Origin: Paraburkholderia sabiae
Lineage (GTDB): Bacteria > Pseudomonadota > Gammaproteobacteria > Burkholderiales > Burkholderiaceae
Reading direction: 5' to 3'
DNA length: 64,000 bases
NCBI RefSeq assembly: GCF_030412785.1
Contig: NZ_CP125296.1
Span: forward strand, 496,001-560,000
The notes beneath the pieces were generated by a model that did not search any database, had not been told where the DNA came from, and was given only the letters and a program-made list of their open reading frames with translations. Position 1 is the first letter of the stretch. Each line of letters starts with the position of its first letter. Position numbers and translations under genes: made by a program. This document shows, piece after piece, positions 43,755 through 52,259 of the stretch.

Positions 43755-44108
43755 ATGAATGCCTATCCGTCCGAGCGTGACAACATCGTCGAGCGCGTCA
43801 ACTCGCTCTGTCTGCGGCTGTTCGATGCATGGTGCGACACGCGCAGCGTCACCGCGCTCGCGTATCTGATGCATTGCTGGCCGATGATCGACAGCACGCC
43901 CGGCGCGCTGCGGCGTCTGGGCGAAACGATGCGCGACCTGCAGCGCTATCACGGCGATCAGCTCGACGACGAGGCTTTTCGGGCGCTGTGCGAAATGGCC
44001 GCGCTGATCGACGAACTGGTCGGGCGGCCGGCGCGCTCGGTGCGGCTGATGGTGCCAGGGGAAGTGCTAGGTGAGGTGCCCGGCGAGGTGCCGGAAACGA
44101 TGGGGTAA
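43755..44108 (+). CDS. hypothetical protein upstream of the kinase operon
   Basis: A 117-residue protein with no recognised family. It is helical (VERVNSLCLRLFDAWCDTRS, ALRRLGETMRDLQRY) and ends in a short repeat-like tail, VPGEVLGEVPGEVPE, whose codons are themselves repeated. It lies 97 bp upstream of the hybrid kinase gene and could be its first operon member or a small partner protein. Confidence 0.55.
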   Translation: MNAYPSERDNIVERVNSLCLRLFDAWCDTRSVTALAYLMHCWPMIDSTPGALRRLGETMRDLQRYHGDQLDDEAFRALCEMAALIDELVGRPARSVRLMVPGEVLGEVPGEVPETMG

Positions 44109-44205
44109 AGATCGGACGTTTGAAACCCAGTATGGGCGCGGTAGACCGGTATTTGGCATCGAGTGCAGAATAGGACAACCAGAACGGCGGCACTCCCGGG
44201 GTGAT

Positions 44206-46368
44206 ATGGCTCTCGACAGGTTCGACGCATGGTGGAGCGGGCTCCGTTACGTGCGGCGCAGCGTGGTGCTGCGGCTGCTCGGGACGGTGCTCGCCTTCAG
44301 CTGCGCGATCACGCTGATCCTGACCGCGGTGCAGCTCTTCCGCGACTACGAACGCGGCTTCGAGCAGATCCAGAACCGTCTCGTCGATATCGACCGCAGC
44401 TATCGCGACAGTCTCGGCGAAGCGCTGTGGCGGCTCGATCAGCCGCAACTCAAACTCGAACTCGAAGGCATGCTGCGGCTGCGCGATATCCGCGCCGCGG
44501 AAGTGCGCGAGGTGCCACCCGTCAGTTCATCGATGGTGGTGAGCGTGGGCGAACGCGAGCACATGTCCGGCATGCGAGTCGCGCGCGAGTTCCCCATCAT
44601 GTACCACGTGCAGGACAGGGTCGAGCAGATCGGGACGCTGTATGTCGAAGCGACGCTCGCCAATCTCTTTCACGACCTCACGCGCACGGCGCTCGTGATT
44701 CTCGTGAGCCAGGGCGCGAATACCTTTCTCGTCGCGCTGTTCACGTTTTACATTCTGTCGCGGCTCGTCACGCGGCATCTCGCGGCGATTGCGCGTAGCG
44801 TCAGCGATTACGACTTCCACGAGCCGCCTTCAGCATTCGTGCTGCAGCGCAAGCCGCCGCGCGAACCCGATGAACTCGATCGCGTGGTGTCGGCAATCAA
44901 CGCAATGGGAATGCGCTTGCATCGCGCGTATCTCGACGAACGCGAAGCTGCCGTCGAGCGCGAAGCGCGGCACATGGCAGAAGCGGCCAATCGCGCGAAG
45001 GGCGAATTCCTCGCGAACCTGAGCCACGAATTGCGCACGCCGCTGAACGGCATTCTCGGCTATGCGCAGATTCTCGGACGCGACGACACGCTGAGTCTGC
45101 GTCAGCGCGACGGCGTCGCCGTGATCCAGCAAAGCGGCGAGCATCTGCTGACGCTGATCGACGAGACGCTCGATTTCGCGAAGGTCGAAGCGGGCAAACT
45201 GCGCATCGAGATCTGCGACGTGCCGCTGGAGGGACTCGTCGATACGATCCGCGAGATCATCGGCGTGAAGGCCGAGCAGCGGCATCTTGCGTTCGAATGC
45301 AGCGTCGCCGCCGATGCGCCCTGCGGCGTGCGTGCCGACGAACACCGCTTGCGCCAGGTGCTGCTGAATCTGCTGTCGAACGCGGTGAAGTTCACCGATG
45401 GCGGCGGCGTACGTCTGCTCATCGCGCGCGGCGAAAGCGGTGCGGTCCGTTTCGAGGTGCACGACACGGGCATCGGCATTCCCGCCGAGTATCACGAGCA
45501 GATCTTCATGCCGTTCGAACAGGCGGGCGGCGCGGAACGGCGCGCGGGCGGCACAGGGCTCGGGCTCGCGATCAGCCGCCAGTTCGTGCGCGCAATGGGC
45601 GGCGAGGTGAAAGTAGAAAGCGAAGTCGGGCGCGGCAGCGTGTTCTGGTTCGAACTGCCGCCCGCGCTCGTCGAACCGTGCGTGTCGCACGTCACAAGCG
45701 CGGCTGCGATCATCACGGGCTACGAAGGCCCGCGCCGCAAGGTGCTCGTGATCGACGACGTGCAGATCAACCGCGCGGTCATCATCGAACTGTTGACGCG
45801 GATCGGCTTCACCACAACGGAAGCGGCGGGCGGCGTGGACGGCATCGCGATCGCGCAGGCGGAAAGCCCCGATCTGATTCTCACGGACATCGTGATGCCC
45901 GGCATCGACGGTCTCGACGTGACGCGCCGTTTGCGCGCGATGCCGCCGTTCGCGCGCACGCCCATCATCGCCATTTCCGCGTCGCCGTTCGGCGTGGACG
46001 GCGCGAAGAGTCTGGAAGCGGGCGCGAATGCGTTCATCACCAAGCCCGTCGATTTCGACGTGCTGCTGGCGCGCATCGGCGAATTGCTCGATATCGAATG
46101 GATTCGTGCGGCCGTGCAGCGGGATGCCGCGCTGGACACGCCCGCGGCCTGTCCGGCCAGCATGCCCGCCGACGCAATGAGCGAACTGCACCGCCTCGCG
46201 CGCGACGGCAATATGAGCGGCATCGTGCAATGGGCGGAGCGGATTGCGGCCAGCGATCCGCCGCATGCCGCGTTCGCCGCGCGGCTGCATCAGCTGGCGC
46301 GCGCGTATCAGTCGAAGGCGATACTGCAACTGGTCGAGCGGTATCTCGAAGGGAACACGGCGTCATGA
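44206..46368 (+). CDS. hybrid sensor histidine kinase with C-terminal receiver
   Basis: A 720-residue membrane sensor. TM1 is at about 21-42, a periplasmic sensor domain spans 43-160, and TM2 is at about 161-186. Then come a HAMP-like linker, HisKA with phospho-acceptor His274 (NLSHELRTPLNG), and HATPase with LLNLLSNAVKF, DTGIGI and GGTGLGLAI. A receiver domain follows with Asp561 (LILTDIVMPG) and the Lys of ITKPVD. The last 90 residues are a helical extension seen in some Burkholderia hybrid kinases. Its stop overlaps the next kinase gene by four bases. The chain of coupled genes implies a phosphorelay. Confidence 0.9.
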   Translation: MALDRFDAWWSGLRYVRRSVVLRLLGTVLAFSCAITLILTAVQLFRDYERGFEQIQNRLVDIDRSYRDSLGEALWRLDQPQLKLELEGMLRLRDIRAAEVREVPPVSSSMVVSVGEREHMSGMRVAREFPIMYHVQDRVEQIGTLYVEATLANLFHDLTRTALVILVSQGANTFLVALFTFYILSRLVTRHLAAIARSVSDYDFHEPPSAFVLQRKPPREPDELDRVVSAINAMGMRLHRAYLDEREAAVEREARHMAEAANRAKGEFLANLSHELRTPLNGILGYAQILGRDDTLSLRQRDGVAVIQQSGEHLLTLIDETLDFAKVEAGKLRIEICDVPLEGLVDTIREIIGVKAEQRHLAFECSVAADAPCGVRADEHRLRQVLLNLLSNAVKFTDGGGVRLLIARGESGAVRFEVHDTGIGIPAEYHEQIFMPFEQAGGAERRAGGTGLGLAISRQFVRAMGGEVKVESEVGRGSVFWFELPPALVEPCVSHVTSAAAIITGYEGPRRKVLVIDDVQINRAVIIELLTRIGFTTTEAAGGVDGIAIAQAESPDLILTDIVMPGIDGLDVTRRLRAMPPFARTPIIAISASPFGVDGAKSLEAGANAFITKPVDFDVLLARIGELLDIEWIRAAVQRDAALDTPAACPASMPADAMSELHRLARDGNMSGIVQWAERIAASDPPHAAFAARLHQLARAYQSKAILQLVERYLEGNTAS

Positions 46369-47990
46369 GCCATCTCGCCGCTTCCGCCGCGCAAACGGGG
46401 ACGATCCTGATCGTCGACGATACGCCCGCCAATCTCGGCGTCGTGGTCGACAGTCTGGAGGCGCGCGGCATCCGCGTGCTGGTCGCGCTCGACGGCCTCG
46501 AGGCGCTCGAACGTGCCGCGTTTGCGCAGCCCGATCTGATTCTGCTCGACGTGAAAATGCCGGGCATCGACGGCTTCGAGACCTGTCGGCGCCTCAAACG
46601 TGACGAGCGCACGCGCGAGATCGCCGTGATCTTCATGACCTCGCTGACGGGCAACGAAGATCGTGTCGAAGGATTCGCGGCGGGCGGCGTCGATTACGTG
46701 ACGAAGCCGCTGCGTGTCGACGAGATGCTCGCGCGCGTCGGTGTGCATCTCGAACTGCGCGCGATGCACACGCAACTCGTCGCGCAGAACCGGCAACTGC
46801 TCGCGGAAGTGGCCGTGCGCAAGGAAACGGAAGCGGCGCTCAAGCAGGCGCGCGACGATCTCGAACGGCGCGTCGCGCTGCGCACGGAAGAACTGGCGCG
46901 CGCGAATGCGAATCTGCAGGCGCAAATCGACGAACGCCGTCGTGCCGACGCGCGCTTGCAGGCGAGCGAAGCGCGTTTTCGCGCAATCGTCGAAACGAGT
47001 CCGGTGCCGTTGTGCATCACGTCGATGCCGGACGGGCGCATCCTCTACACGAACGAGCCGCTGCGCGCGCTGTTCGGCATGAATGCGGGCGTGGCTGCGA
47101 ACATCGCTGATTTCTACGCAGACCCGCTGGAGCGCGAACGGCTGATCGATCATCTGCGAACGGAGGGCAGTCTGCGCGACACGGAAGTGCGATTCCAGCG
47201 TCCCGACGGCACGCGCTTCTGGGCGATGGCGACGGCGCGCGTTGCGACTTACGACGATTCCCCCGCGATCTACGTCGGCATGAACGACATCACGGGACGC
47301 AAGCAGATGGAACAGGAACTGGTCGAGTCGCGCGAACAGCAGCGCGAGCTGTCCGCGTACATGGAAGCGATCCGCGAAGAGGAGAGAAAGCGCATCGCGA
47401 TGGAGATTCACGACGAACTCGGCCAGTTGCTGACGGCGCTCAAGATGGACGTGTCGCTCCTGAAGATGCGCCTCGCACACGACGCGGAAGCGACCAAGAA
47501 GGCCGACGACATGCGCGAACTCGTCGAAGGCACGATCTGGATGGTACGCAACGTGGCGAGCCATTTGCGGCCGGCGGCGCTCAACTTCGGCATCGTTTCG
47601 GCGCTGGAATGGCTCGTCGACGAATTCAACCGGCGCAACGCGATTCCCTGCGAACTGCGCATCGAGGGCGGCGAGCCCGTGCTGTCGGATGCGCACGCGA
47701 CGGCCGTGTTCCGTATCGTGCAGGCGTCGTTGACGAATGTGGCGCGGCATGCGAAGGCGAAGCGTGTCGATGTGTCGCTCGTGTCGACGGCGGACAGGCT
47801 CGAACTGCGCGTGCGCGACGATGGCCGGGGCTTCGACCGCGAGGCGGCGCGCCGCGAGTATTCGTACGGCCTGCTCGGCATGTATGAACGCGCGCGGCTG
47901 ATCGGCGCGACGCTTTCGATCGACAGCGCGCCGGGTGCAGGCACCACGGTTTCGATTCACATTCCGCTCGATGGCAGCCCTAAAACATGA
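46365..47990 (+). CDS. cytosolic REC-PAS-HisKA_3 hybrid kinase
   Basis: A 541-residue soluble protein. An N-terminal receiver has Asp62 (LILLDVKMPGIDG), followed by a coiled coil (about 140-200), a PAS domain (about 202-315), and a HisKA_3 dimerisation domain with His349 (RIAMEIHDELGQLL). The HATPase domain ends with DGRGFD and GLLGMYERARL. There is no membrane segment. Receiver-first architecture suits input from the membrane hybrid kinase encoded upstream, with output to the NarL-type regulator downstream. Both junctions are four-base overlaps. Confidence 0.9.
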   Translation: MSHLAASAAQTGTILIVDDTPANLGVVVDSLEARGIRVLVALDGLEALERAAFAQPDLILLDVKMPGIDGFETCRRLKRDERTREIAVIFMTSLTGNEDRVEGFAAGGVDYVTKPLRVDEMLARVGVHLELRAMHTQLVAQNRQLLAEVAVRKETEAALKQARDDLERRVALRTEELARANANLQAQIDERRRADARLQASEARFRAIVETSPVPLCITSMPDGRILYTNEPLRALFGMNAGVAANIADFYADPLERERLIDHLRTEGSLRDTEVRFQRPDGTRFWAMATARVATYDDSPAIYVGMNDITGRKQMEQELVESREQQRELSAYMEAIREEERKRIAMEIHDELGQLLTALKMDVSLLKMRLAHDAEATKKADDMRELVEGTIWMVRNVASHLRPAALNFGIVSALEWLVDEFNRRNAIPCELRIEGGEPVLSDAHATAVFRIVQASLTNVARHAKAKRVDVSLVSTADRLELRVRDDGRGFDREAARREYSYGLLGMYERARLIGATLSIDSAPGAGTTVSIHIPLDGSPKT

Positions 47991-48619
47991 TCAGAATACT
48001 CATTGCCGACGACCACGCGATCGTCCGCGGCGGACTCAAGCAGATCATCGCGACGACGAGCGACATGATCGTTGCGGCGGAAGCGGCGCAAGGCTCGGAA
48101 GTCGTCGACAAACTGCGTAGCTGCGCCGTCGATCTTCTTCTGCTCGACATGACGATGCCGGGCATTAGCGGCGTCGATCTGATTCGCCGCGTGCGCGCCG
48201 AACAGCCCGCGTTGCCCGTGCTGGTGCTGAGCATCCACGACGAGGCGCAGGTCGCATCGCGTGCGCTGCGCGCGGGCGCGACGGGTTATCTGACGAAAGA
48301 CAGCGATCCCGACGTGCTGCTCGCGGCGATCCGAAAGCTCGCGGACGGCGGGCGTTTCATCGATCCGAAGCTGGTCGATGCGATGGTCTTCGAGACGCAT
48401 CGCGGCGACATGCCGCCGCATGAAGTGCTGTCCGACCGCGAATTTCAGGTGTTGCAGATGCTCGCGGCAGGCAGGAGCATCAACGAAATCGCCGACATCT
48501 GCGCGCTCAGTGCGAAGACGATCAGCACACACAAGATGCGGCTGATGCAGAAGCTCGGCCTTTCCAACAATGCCGAAGTGATCCGCTACGCGATCCGTCA
48601 TGGACTGATCGTCGAGTAG
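47987..48619 (+). CDS. NarL/FixJ-type response regulator
   Basis: A 210-residue regulator. The receiver has Asp54 (LLLLDMTMPGISG) and the Lys of GYLTKDSDP. The LuxR-type HTH is at about 145-205 (LSDREFQVLQMLAAGRSINEIADI...KTISTHKMRLMQKL). It is the DNA-binding output of the two-kinase system; HisKA_3 kinases typically pair with this regulator type. UspA, phasin and small stress genes on either side are plausible targets. Confidence 0.92.
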   Translation: MIRILIADDHAIVRGGLKQIIATTSDMIVAAEAAQGSEVVDKLRSCAVDLLLLDMTMPGISGVDLIRRVRAEQPALPVLVLSIHDEAQVASRALRAGATGYLTKDSDPDVLLAAIRKLADGGRFIDPKLVDAMVFETHRGDMPPHEVLSDREFQVLQMLAAGRSINEIADICALSAKTISTHKMRLMQKLGLSNNAEVIRYAIRHGLIVE

Positions 48620-48667
48620 ATACGACGCGCGGTACATGCGTAGCGCGCCCTGAATGCGCGGAGAAAG

Positions 48668-48683
48668 TATTGCGTCTGCAATA
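48668..48683. promoter_or_regulatory. palindrome before the periplasmic binding-protein gene
   Basis: TATTGC-GTCT-GCAATA is a perfect six-bp-arm inverted repeat about 110 bases upstream of the 48794 start and 49 bases after the response regulator stop. It could be a binding site for the NarL-type regulator or another factor. Confidence 0.4.
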
Positions 48684-48793
48684 TGTCAGCGGGTTTATCC
48701 GAATGTCGATGCCGGCGTGGTCCGTGACACGATCTGCTCAAGCTCGGCAATGAACGGGCTACCCGCACGTTTCTGTATTTGTCACGCGTATTT

Positions 48794-49669
48794 ATGCATC
48801 GCAGGCGTTTCATACTCGCCGCGGCGAGTGCCGCGGGCGCAGCGCTCGCTGCGCGAGCCGCACCCGGCGAACACTTCGATATCGTCTATCCGCAGATCAG
48901 GCCGGGCAGGGATGTGCACGCGGCCTTCGCGCTCGCGACGCTCGATCTCGCGATGAAGGCGGCCAACGCGTCGTACACGACGCATCAACTCGAACTCGTG
49001 ATGGAGCGCGGCCGCGCGCTCGCCGAACTCGCCAACGGCACGACCATCAATCTGCACTGGACGAGCATGGAAGCGCAGGCCGAACGCGGCCTGAACGTCG
49101 TGCATATTCCGATTCATCGCGGGCTGATTGGCTACCGCGTGTTCATCATCCGCGAGGACCGGCAGCCCGATTTCGACAGGATCGAAACGCTCGACGATCT
49201 GCGCTCGATGACGGCCGTGCAGGGACTCGGCTGGATCGACACCGAGATCATGCGCAACGCGGGCCTTCCGGTGCAGACGCCTTCGACGTACGAAACGATC
49301 TTCAAGATGGTGGAGGCCAAACGCGTCGACTATTTTCCGCGGGGCGTGATCGAGGCGTATCCGGAGATCGAATCGCGCAAGGATACGGAGCCGAGCCTTG
49401 TCGTCGAAAACCGTTTGCTGCTCGCGTATCGCTCGGACTTTCTGTTCTATGTGTCGCCGAATCACGAACGCCTCGCAGCGACGATCGCGCGAGGCTTCGC
49501 GGCGGCGTGGCGCGACGGCTCGTATCTGAAGCTGTTCAACACGCATCCGTATATCCAGAATGGGCTGAAGCGCACGAATCCGGGCGGCCGGAAAATCATC
49601 CGTCTGGACAATCCGTTCATGTCCGACGAGGATCGCGCGATTCCCGATATGTACTGGCTGCATCTGTAA
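48794..49669 (+). CDS. periplasmic solute-binding (SBP_bac_3-like) protein
   Basis: A 291-residue exported protein. The N-terminus MHRRRFILAAASAAGAALAA has consecutive arginines and could be a Tat or Sec signal; cleavage is probably after ARA or RAA. The mature part resembles amino-acid-type solute-binding domains (NVVHIPIHRGLIGYRVFIIR, AEAKRVDYFP-like region VEAKRVDYFPRGVIEAYPE). A TTG at 48779 is an alternative start. No ABC permease or ATPase is adjacent, and the gene follows a sensor kinase operon. It may therefore present a ligand to the kinase's periplasmic domain rather than feed a transporter. Confidence 0.7.
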   Translation: MHRRRFILAAASAAGAALAARAAPGEHFDIVYPQIRPGRDVHAAFALATLDLAMKAANASYTTHQLELVMERGRALAELANGTTINLHWTSMEAQAERGLNVVHIPIHRGLIGYRVFIIREDRQPDFDRIETLDDLRSMTAVQGLGWIDTEIMRNAGLPVQTPSTYETIFKMVEAKRVDYFPRGVIEAYPEIESRKDTEPSLVVENRLLLAYRSDFLFYVSPNHERLAATIARGFAAAWRDGSYLKLFNTHPYIQNGLKRTNPGGRKIIRLDNPFMSDEDRAIPDMYWLHL

Positions 49670-49775
49670 TTGCTACGTGTGATCGGATCGAATGCGTGAA
49701 TTGCGCGGGAAAGCTTGCTCTGATCGCGGCTTACGCAGCCTCAAGCCGGGCGTTCCGCATGCCGACATACTGTGT

Positions 49776-49961
49776 ATGGATATGGATCATGTACAGACGC
49801 TGTTTCAGTCGGCGCACGAAACCGCAAAAACCATCGTGAAGGCGCGCGGGTGGCGCGACAGGACGAATCCTTCGCTATACGACCGCATTTTCTATGCGCT
49901 GCTGGCCAATCATCTGGATGAAGCCGAAGCGGAGCACGACGAGTGGGATCAGGACGACTGA
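49776..49961 (+). CDS. small acidic hypothetical protein
   Basis: About 61 residues from ATG 49776 (MDMDHVQTLFQSAHETAKTI), ending in an acidic tail HLDEAEAEHDEWDQDD. It is mostly helical with no recognised family. An upstream ATG at 49692 would add 28 residues with little coding character; neither start has a clear ribosome site. Whether it is expressed is uncertain. Confidence 0.4.
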   Translation: MDMDHVQTLFQSAHETAKTIVKARGWRDRTNPSLYDRIFYALLANHLDEAEAEHDEWDQDD

Positions 49962-49992
49962 CGTCACCGTGTAATCCACTATGTTTTAATGC

Positions 49993-50013
49993 ATCACAAC
50001 ATGATATAAAATG
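49993..50013 (+). promoter_or_regulatory. ATCACAACATGA element, copy 1
   Basis: ATCACAACATGATATAAAATG lies just upstream of the structured leader of the DUF1840 gene. TATAAA within it (50005-50010) may serve as a -10 box. The 12-mer ATCACAACATGA recurs exactly at 51210. Confidence 0.5.
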
Positions 50014-50020
50014 AAGGTGT

Positions 50021-50138
50021 GCCTTCGGGCGGCTGCAGCATGATCGGGACTGCGCCAAGTCCAACACCTCCGTGAACGAAAGCGCGTAGTCCCTGGGGAC
50101 GCAACCGCTACGAAGGCCCTGAATTCACTACAGGGGAG
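50021..50138 (+). promoter_or_regulatory. structured 5' leader that can sequester the ribosome site (candidate RNA switch)
   Basis: P1 pairs GCCTTCG (50021-50027) with CGAAGGC (50111-50117), extended by GCGG/CCGC (50029-50032 with 50105-50108) and TGC/GCA. Inside it, P2 pairs GGGACT (50046-50051) with AGTCCC (50088-50093) and GCGC with GCGC (50052-50055 with 50082-50085), with a two-base bulge. A third hairpin, CCCTG/CAGGG (50117-50121 with 50131-50135), covers part of the AGGGGAG ribosome site. P1 and the third hairpin share base 50117, so they can compete. No known riboswitch class was recognised. Confidence 0.5.
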
Positions 50139-50143
50139 CTGTC

Positions 50144-50458
50144 TTGCTCGTCACCTTCCAGTCACCGGCCACGCCGGACGTCATCATGCTCCGCGACCTC
50201 GCGCAATATATGCTGGGGTTGATCGGCAAGCGGCTCGACAATCAGGGCGTCATCGCGCACGACGATTTGCCCGAAGCTATCCGTCGTCTGGAAGCAGCCA
50301 TCGTCGACGACAAACAGACGGCCGCTGCGCACGAAGCATCGACGGCGTCGAATACCGGACATCATCAGCATGCGGGCTTTTCACAGCGCGCATGGCCTTT
50401 CCTCGACATGCTCCGCGAAGCACGCAGGCAAAACGCGGATATTCTTTGGGGACTCTAG
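50144..50458 (+). CDS. DUF1840 family protein
   Basis: A 104-residue protein. The start MLVTFQSPATPDVIMLRDLA and the order of conserved helices match DUF1840, a small beta- and gammaproteobacterial family of unknown function; the C-terminus WPFLDMLREARRQNADILWG is the family's most conserved part. Translation starts at TTG 50144 with AGGGGAG five bases upstream. A variable His-rich linker (NTGHHQHAGF) lies in the middle. The gene is preceded by a structured leader. Confidence 0.8.
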   Translation: MLVTFQSPATPDVIMLRDLAQYMLGLIGKRLDNQGVIAHDDLPEAIRRLEAAIVDDKQTAAAHEASTASNTGHHQHAGFSQRAWPFLDMLREARRQNADILWGL

Positions 50459-50493
50459 GTTCGCGCGTGATTTTGTGCGCGAAATCCGGCCGT

Positions 50494-50940
50494 TCACGGA
50501 ACGGTGTCGGGCGAAACTTCGAAGAGAATGCCGCAACCTACACGGTCTAGCAGTTGAGCATGGCGCTCGCCTGTCCACCAGCGCGCGAAAGGCCCGAGAT
50601 GATGATGCCCGATGACGATCAGATCAGCGCGCAATCTGTCGGCCATCGTCGCAATGCGATCTACGGGATCGCCCACGCAGAAATGTCCCGTCGCGGTGAT
50701 GCCGCACGCGGATAGCCGCTCGATACCATCGTTCAATACTTCGCGTGCCGCCTGTTCGTCGATGTCGAATGCCATCGACGAGAGCACGTCGTAGCCGCTC
50801 GACCACCACGACGAATCGACCACGGAAAGCAGATGCGTTTCCGCATCGAGTTGCTGCGCAAGCGATGCGCCGCAACGCAACGCGCGACGGCCTTCTGACG
50901 TGCCGTCATAGCAGAGCAGAATGCGTTTGAAGGGAATCAC
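50494..50940 (-). CDS. universal stress protein, UspA family
   Basis: A 148-residue UspA-like protein (ILLCYDGTSEGRRALRCGAS at the start; LIVIGHHHLGPFARWWTGERHAQLLDR near the end). The ATP loop is altered: GHHH replaces GHRG and the terminal Gly-Ser is missing, so nucleotide binding is doubtful. GTG 50940 is the start. It lies 32 bases downstream of the small membrane protein gene on the same strand, probably one transcript. Confidence 0.85.
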   Translation of the reverse strand: MIPFKRILLCYDGTSEGRRALRCGASLAQQLDAETHLLSVVDSSWWSSGYDVLSSMAFDIDEQAAREVLNDGIERLSACGITATGHFCVGDPVDRIATMADRLRADLIVIGHHHLGPFARWWTGERHAQLLDRVGCGILFEVSPDTVP

Positions 50941-50972
50941 GCCGGCACTCCGTTATTCGCGAGTGCTGCAAA

Positions 50973-51158
50973 TCACGTAATGAGCGGCACGGCTTCGATC
51001 AGCGCGATGCCGAGCAATGCGCCGACTGCAGCGCCGACCAGCTTTGGATGCCATCGTTCGAGATGCACCGCCGTCAACAGACTGCCGACGAGAATCACGC
51101 CGAGCAGCGTGAATGCACCGACGAGAAAAGCGATTTCGAAATCGCTATTGATGATCAT
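50973..51158 (-). CDS. small two-helix membrane protein
   Basis: A 61-residue protein with two hydrophobic stretches: IAFLVGAFTLLGVILVGSLL and LVGAAVGALLGIALIEAVPL. GGAG lies eight bases before ATG 51158. TATAAT on the minus strand (51203-51208) is a likely -10 box. It is upstream of and probably co-transcribed with the UspA gene. Function unknown. Confidence 0.65.
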   Translation of the reverse strand: MIINSDFEIAFLVGAFTLLGVILVGSLLTAVHLERWHPKLVGAAVGALLGIALIEAVPLIT

Positions 51159-51544
51159 GATGTCGTCTCCCTGGTAGGACATCTGTTGCGTCCGTCGATT
51201 CGATTATATATCACAACATGACGTAAATGCGCGATACGGATCATCGTGCATCAACGTGTTGACGCAGAAAAATGCGTCGGTTGAGGAAGCGTTTTCGCTA
51301 ACCCGACCGGTCGGTCGCTGTTGCATCTGTCCCAACATGTAGCAAATGCCTGCGACAACCCAGGGTAACTACTGACGTAAGACTGCGTAAAAATTGTCAA
51401 ATGATGTGTTTAGAATGGCGGTTCTAAATGGTGCTTCGCACAACAACGCGTTGCTAGCGAACACCCATGCTATTCGCATCACACAGTGCGGCCCCGCTGT
51501 GCGTATGCAATAAGCTAATTAGTAAGACTAACGGAGTCGCGTCA
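51159..51544. promoter_or_regulatory. divergent control region of the small membrane/UspA operon and the phasin gene
   Basis: This 386-bp gap has no gene. It holds ATCACAACATGACGTAAATG (51210-51229), a perfect CCGACCGGTCGG palindrome (51303-51314) like TetR-family operators, and a third CAACATG-N4-AAATG copy (51329-51348). CACA-GT-GCGG / CCGC-TGTG near 51480-51500 may form a leader hairpin before phasin. Confidence 0.55.
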
Positions 51545-52069
51545 ATGAACACTCGGAATTCCGCAGGTGTCATTTCGGCGTGGGAGCCCGGCATCTCCGC
51601 TCTCTACGCGTGGGCCAATCCCGTCGTTCGGGAAGCGCAATCGGTTGCGGTACTCAATCTGCATACGATTAACCAGCTGAACGGCGAAGTGCTGAAAACC
51701 GTGAGCATGCTCAGCAATGCTCGCAATCCCGCTGACTGGCCCGCGATTCAATGGAACGCGGCCAACGGCATCGCTACGTTCTTTGCCGGATATGGCAACG
51801 AACTGAGTCGCATCGTTTCGCGGCTGAATGGAGCGCTTCAGGAAGTCGGACAAACACAAGCGAAAACGAACGACATCCATGTGCGCTCCGTCGTGGACGC
51901 ATTTCAGAGCCGCACGCAAGCGGCTGCATCCGCGGTGACTTCGGCGGTTGCAACGGCGCTGTCCGCTGCGCCGTCATCCGAAGCACTCGCACGACAGCAA
52001 ACCGAAGACGCGATCGCGCGCGCCGCAAGCGCCACCGATACGCGTCCCCACAAAGCGGTTGTCGATTAA
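51545..52069 (+). CDS. phasin (polyhydroxyalkanoate granule protein)
   Basis: A 174-residue amphipathic helical protein of the phasin family. The N-terminal WEPGISALYAWANPVVREAQ and the segment TINQLNGEVLKTVSMLSNAR resemble PhaP-type granule coats, and the tail is Ala-rich and disordered. GGAG precedes ATG 51545. Phasins coat poly-3-hydroxybutyrate granules. The PhaB gene follows 190 bp later, but no synthase (phaC) is in the window. Confidence 0.75.
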   Translation: MNTRNSAGVISAWEPGISALYAWANPVVREAQSVAVLNLHTINQLNGEVLKTVSMLSNARNPADWPAIQWNAANGIATFFAGYGNELSRIVSRLNGALQEVGQTQAKTNDIHVRSVVDAFQSRTQAAASAVTSAVATALSAAPSSEALARQQTEDAIARAASATDTRPHKAVVD

Positions 52070-52259
52070 TCACCTTAAGCACAGGCATACGCCGGATCAT
52101 CTACCGACACGCGACGTCGCAGTGAATCGCGAAACGCGCATGCCGCAGTGAGCGGCGAACACAAAGGATCAGTCGGGGAGACCAGTCAACGGCTGCATCT
52201 GCGAACCAGCCAATTGACTATCGGGAAGCTTCGCATTGAACGACTGATAGGTGTAAAGG

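Noticed and set aside
43489..43758. 89-codon plus-strand frame in the TCAGGA region
   Set aside because: It has no start signal, and its sequence follows the repeated regulatory elements.
46308..47960. 550-codon minus-strand frame opposite the second kinase
   Set aside because: There is no recognisable domain, and the kinase on the plus strand has all its motifs.
50021..50138. Identification of the DUF1840 leader as a c-di-GMP-I (GEMM) riboswitch
   Set aside because: GGGGACGCAA resembles part of the GEMM core, but the conserved 5' strand and tetraloop/receptor are missing. It is kept only as an unassigned structure.
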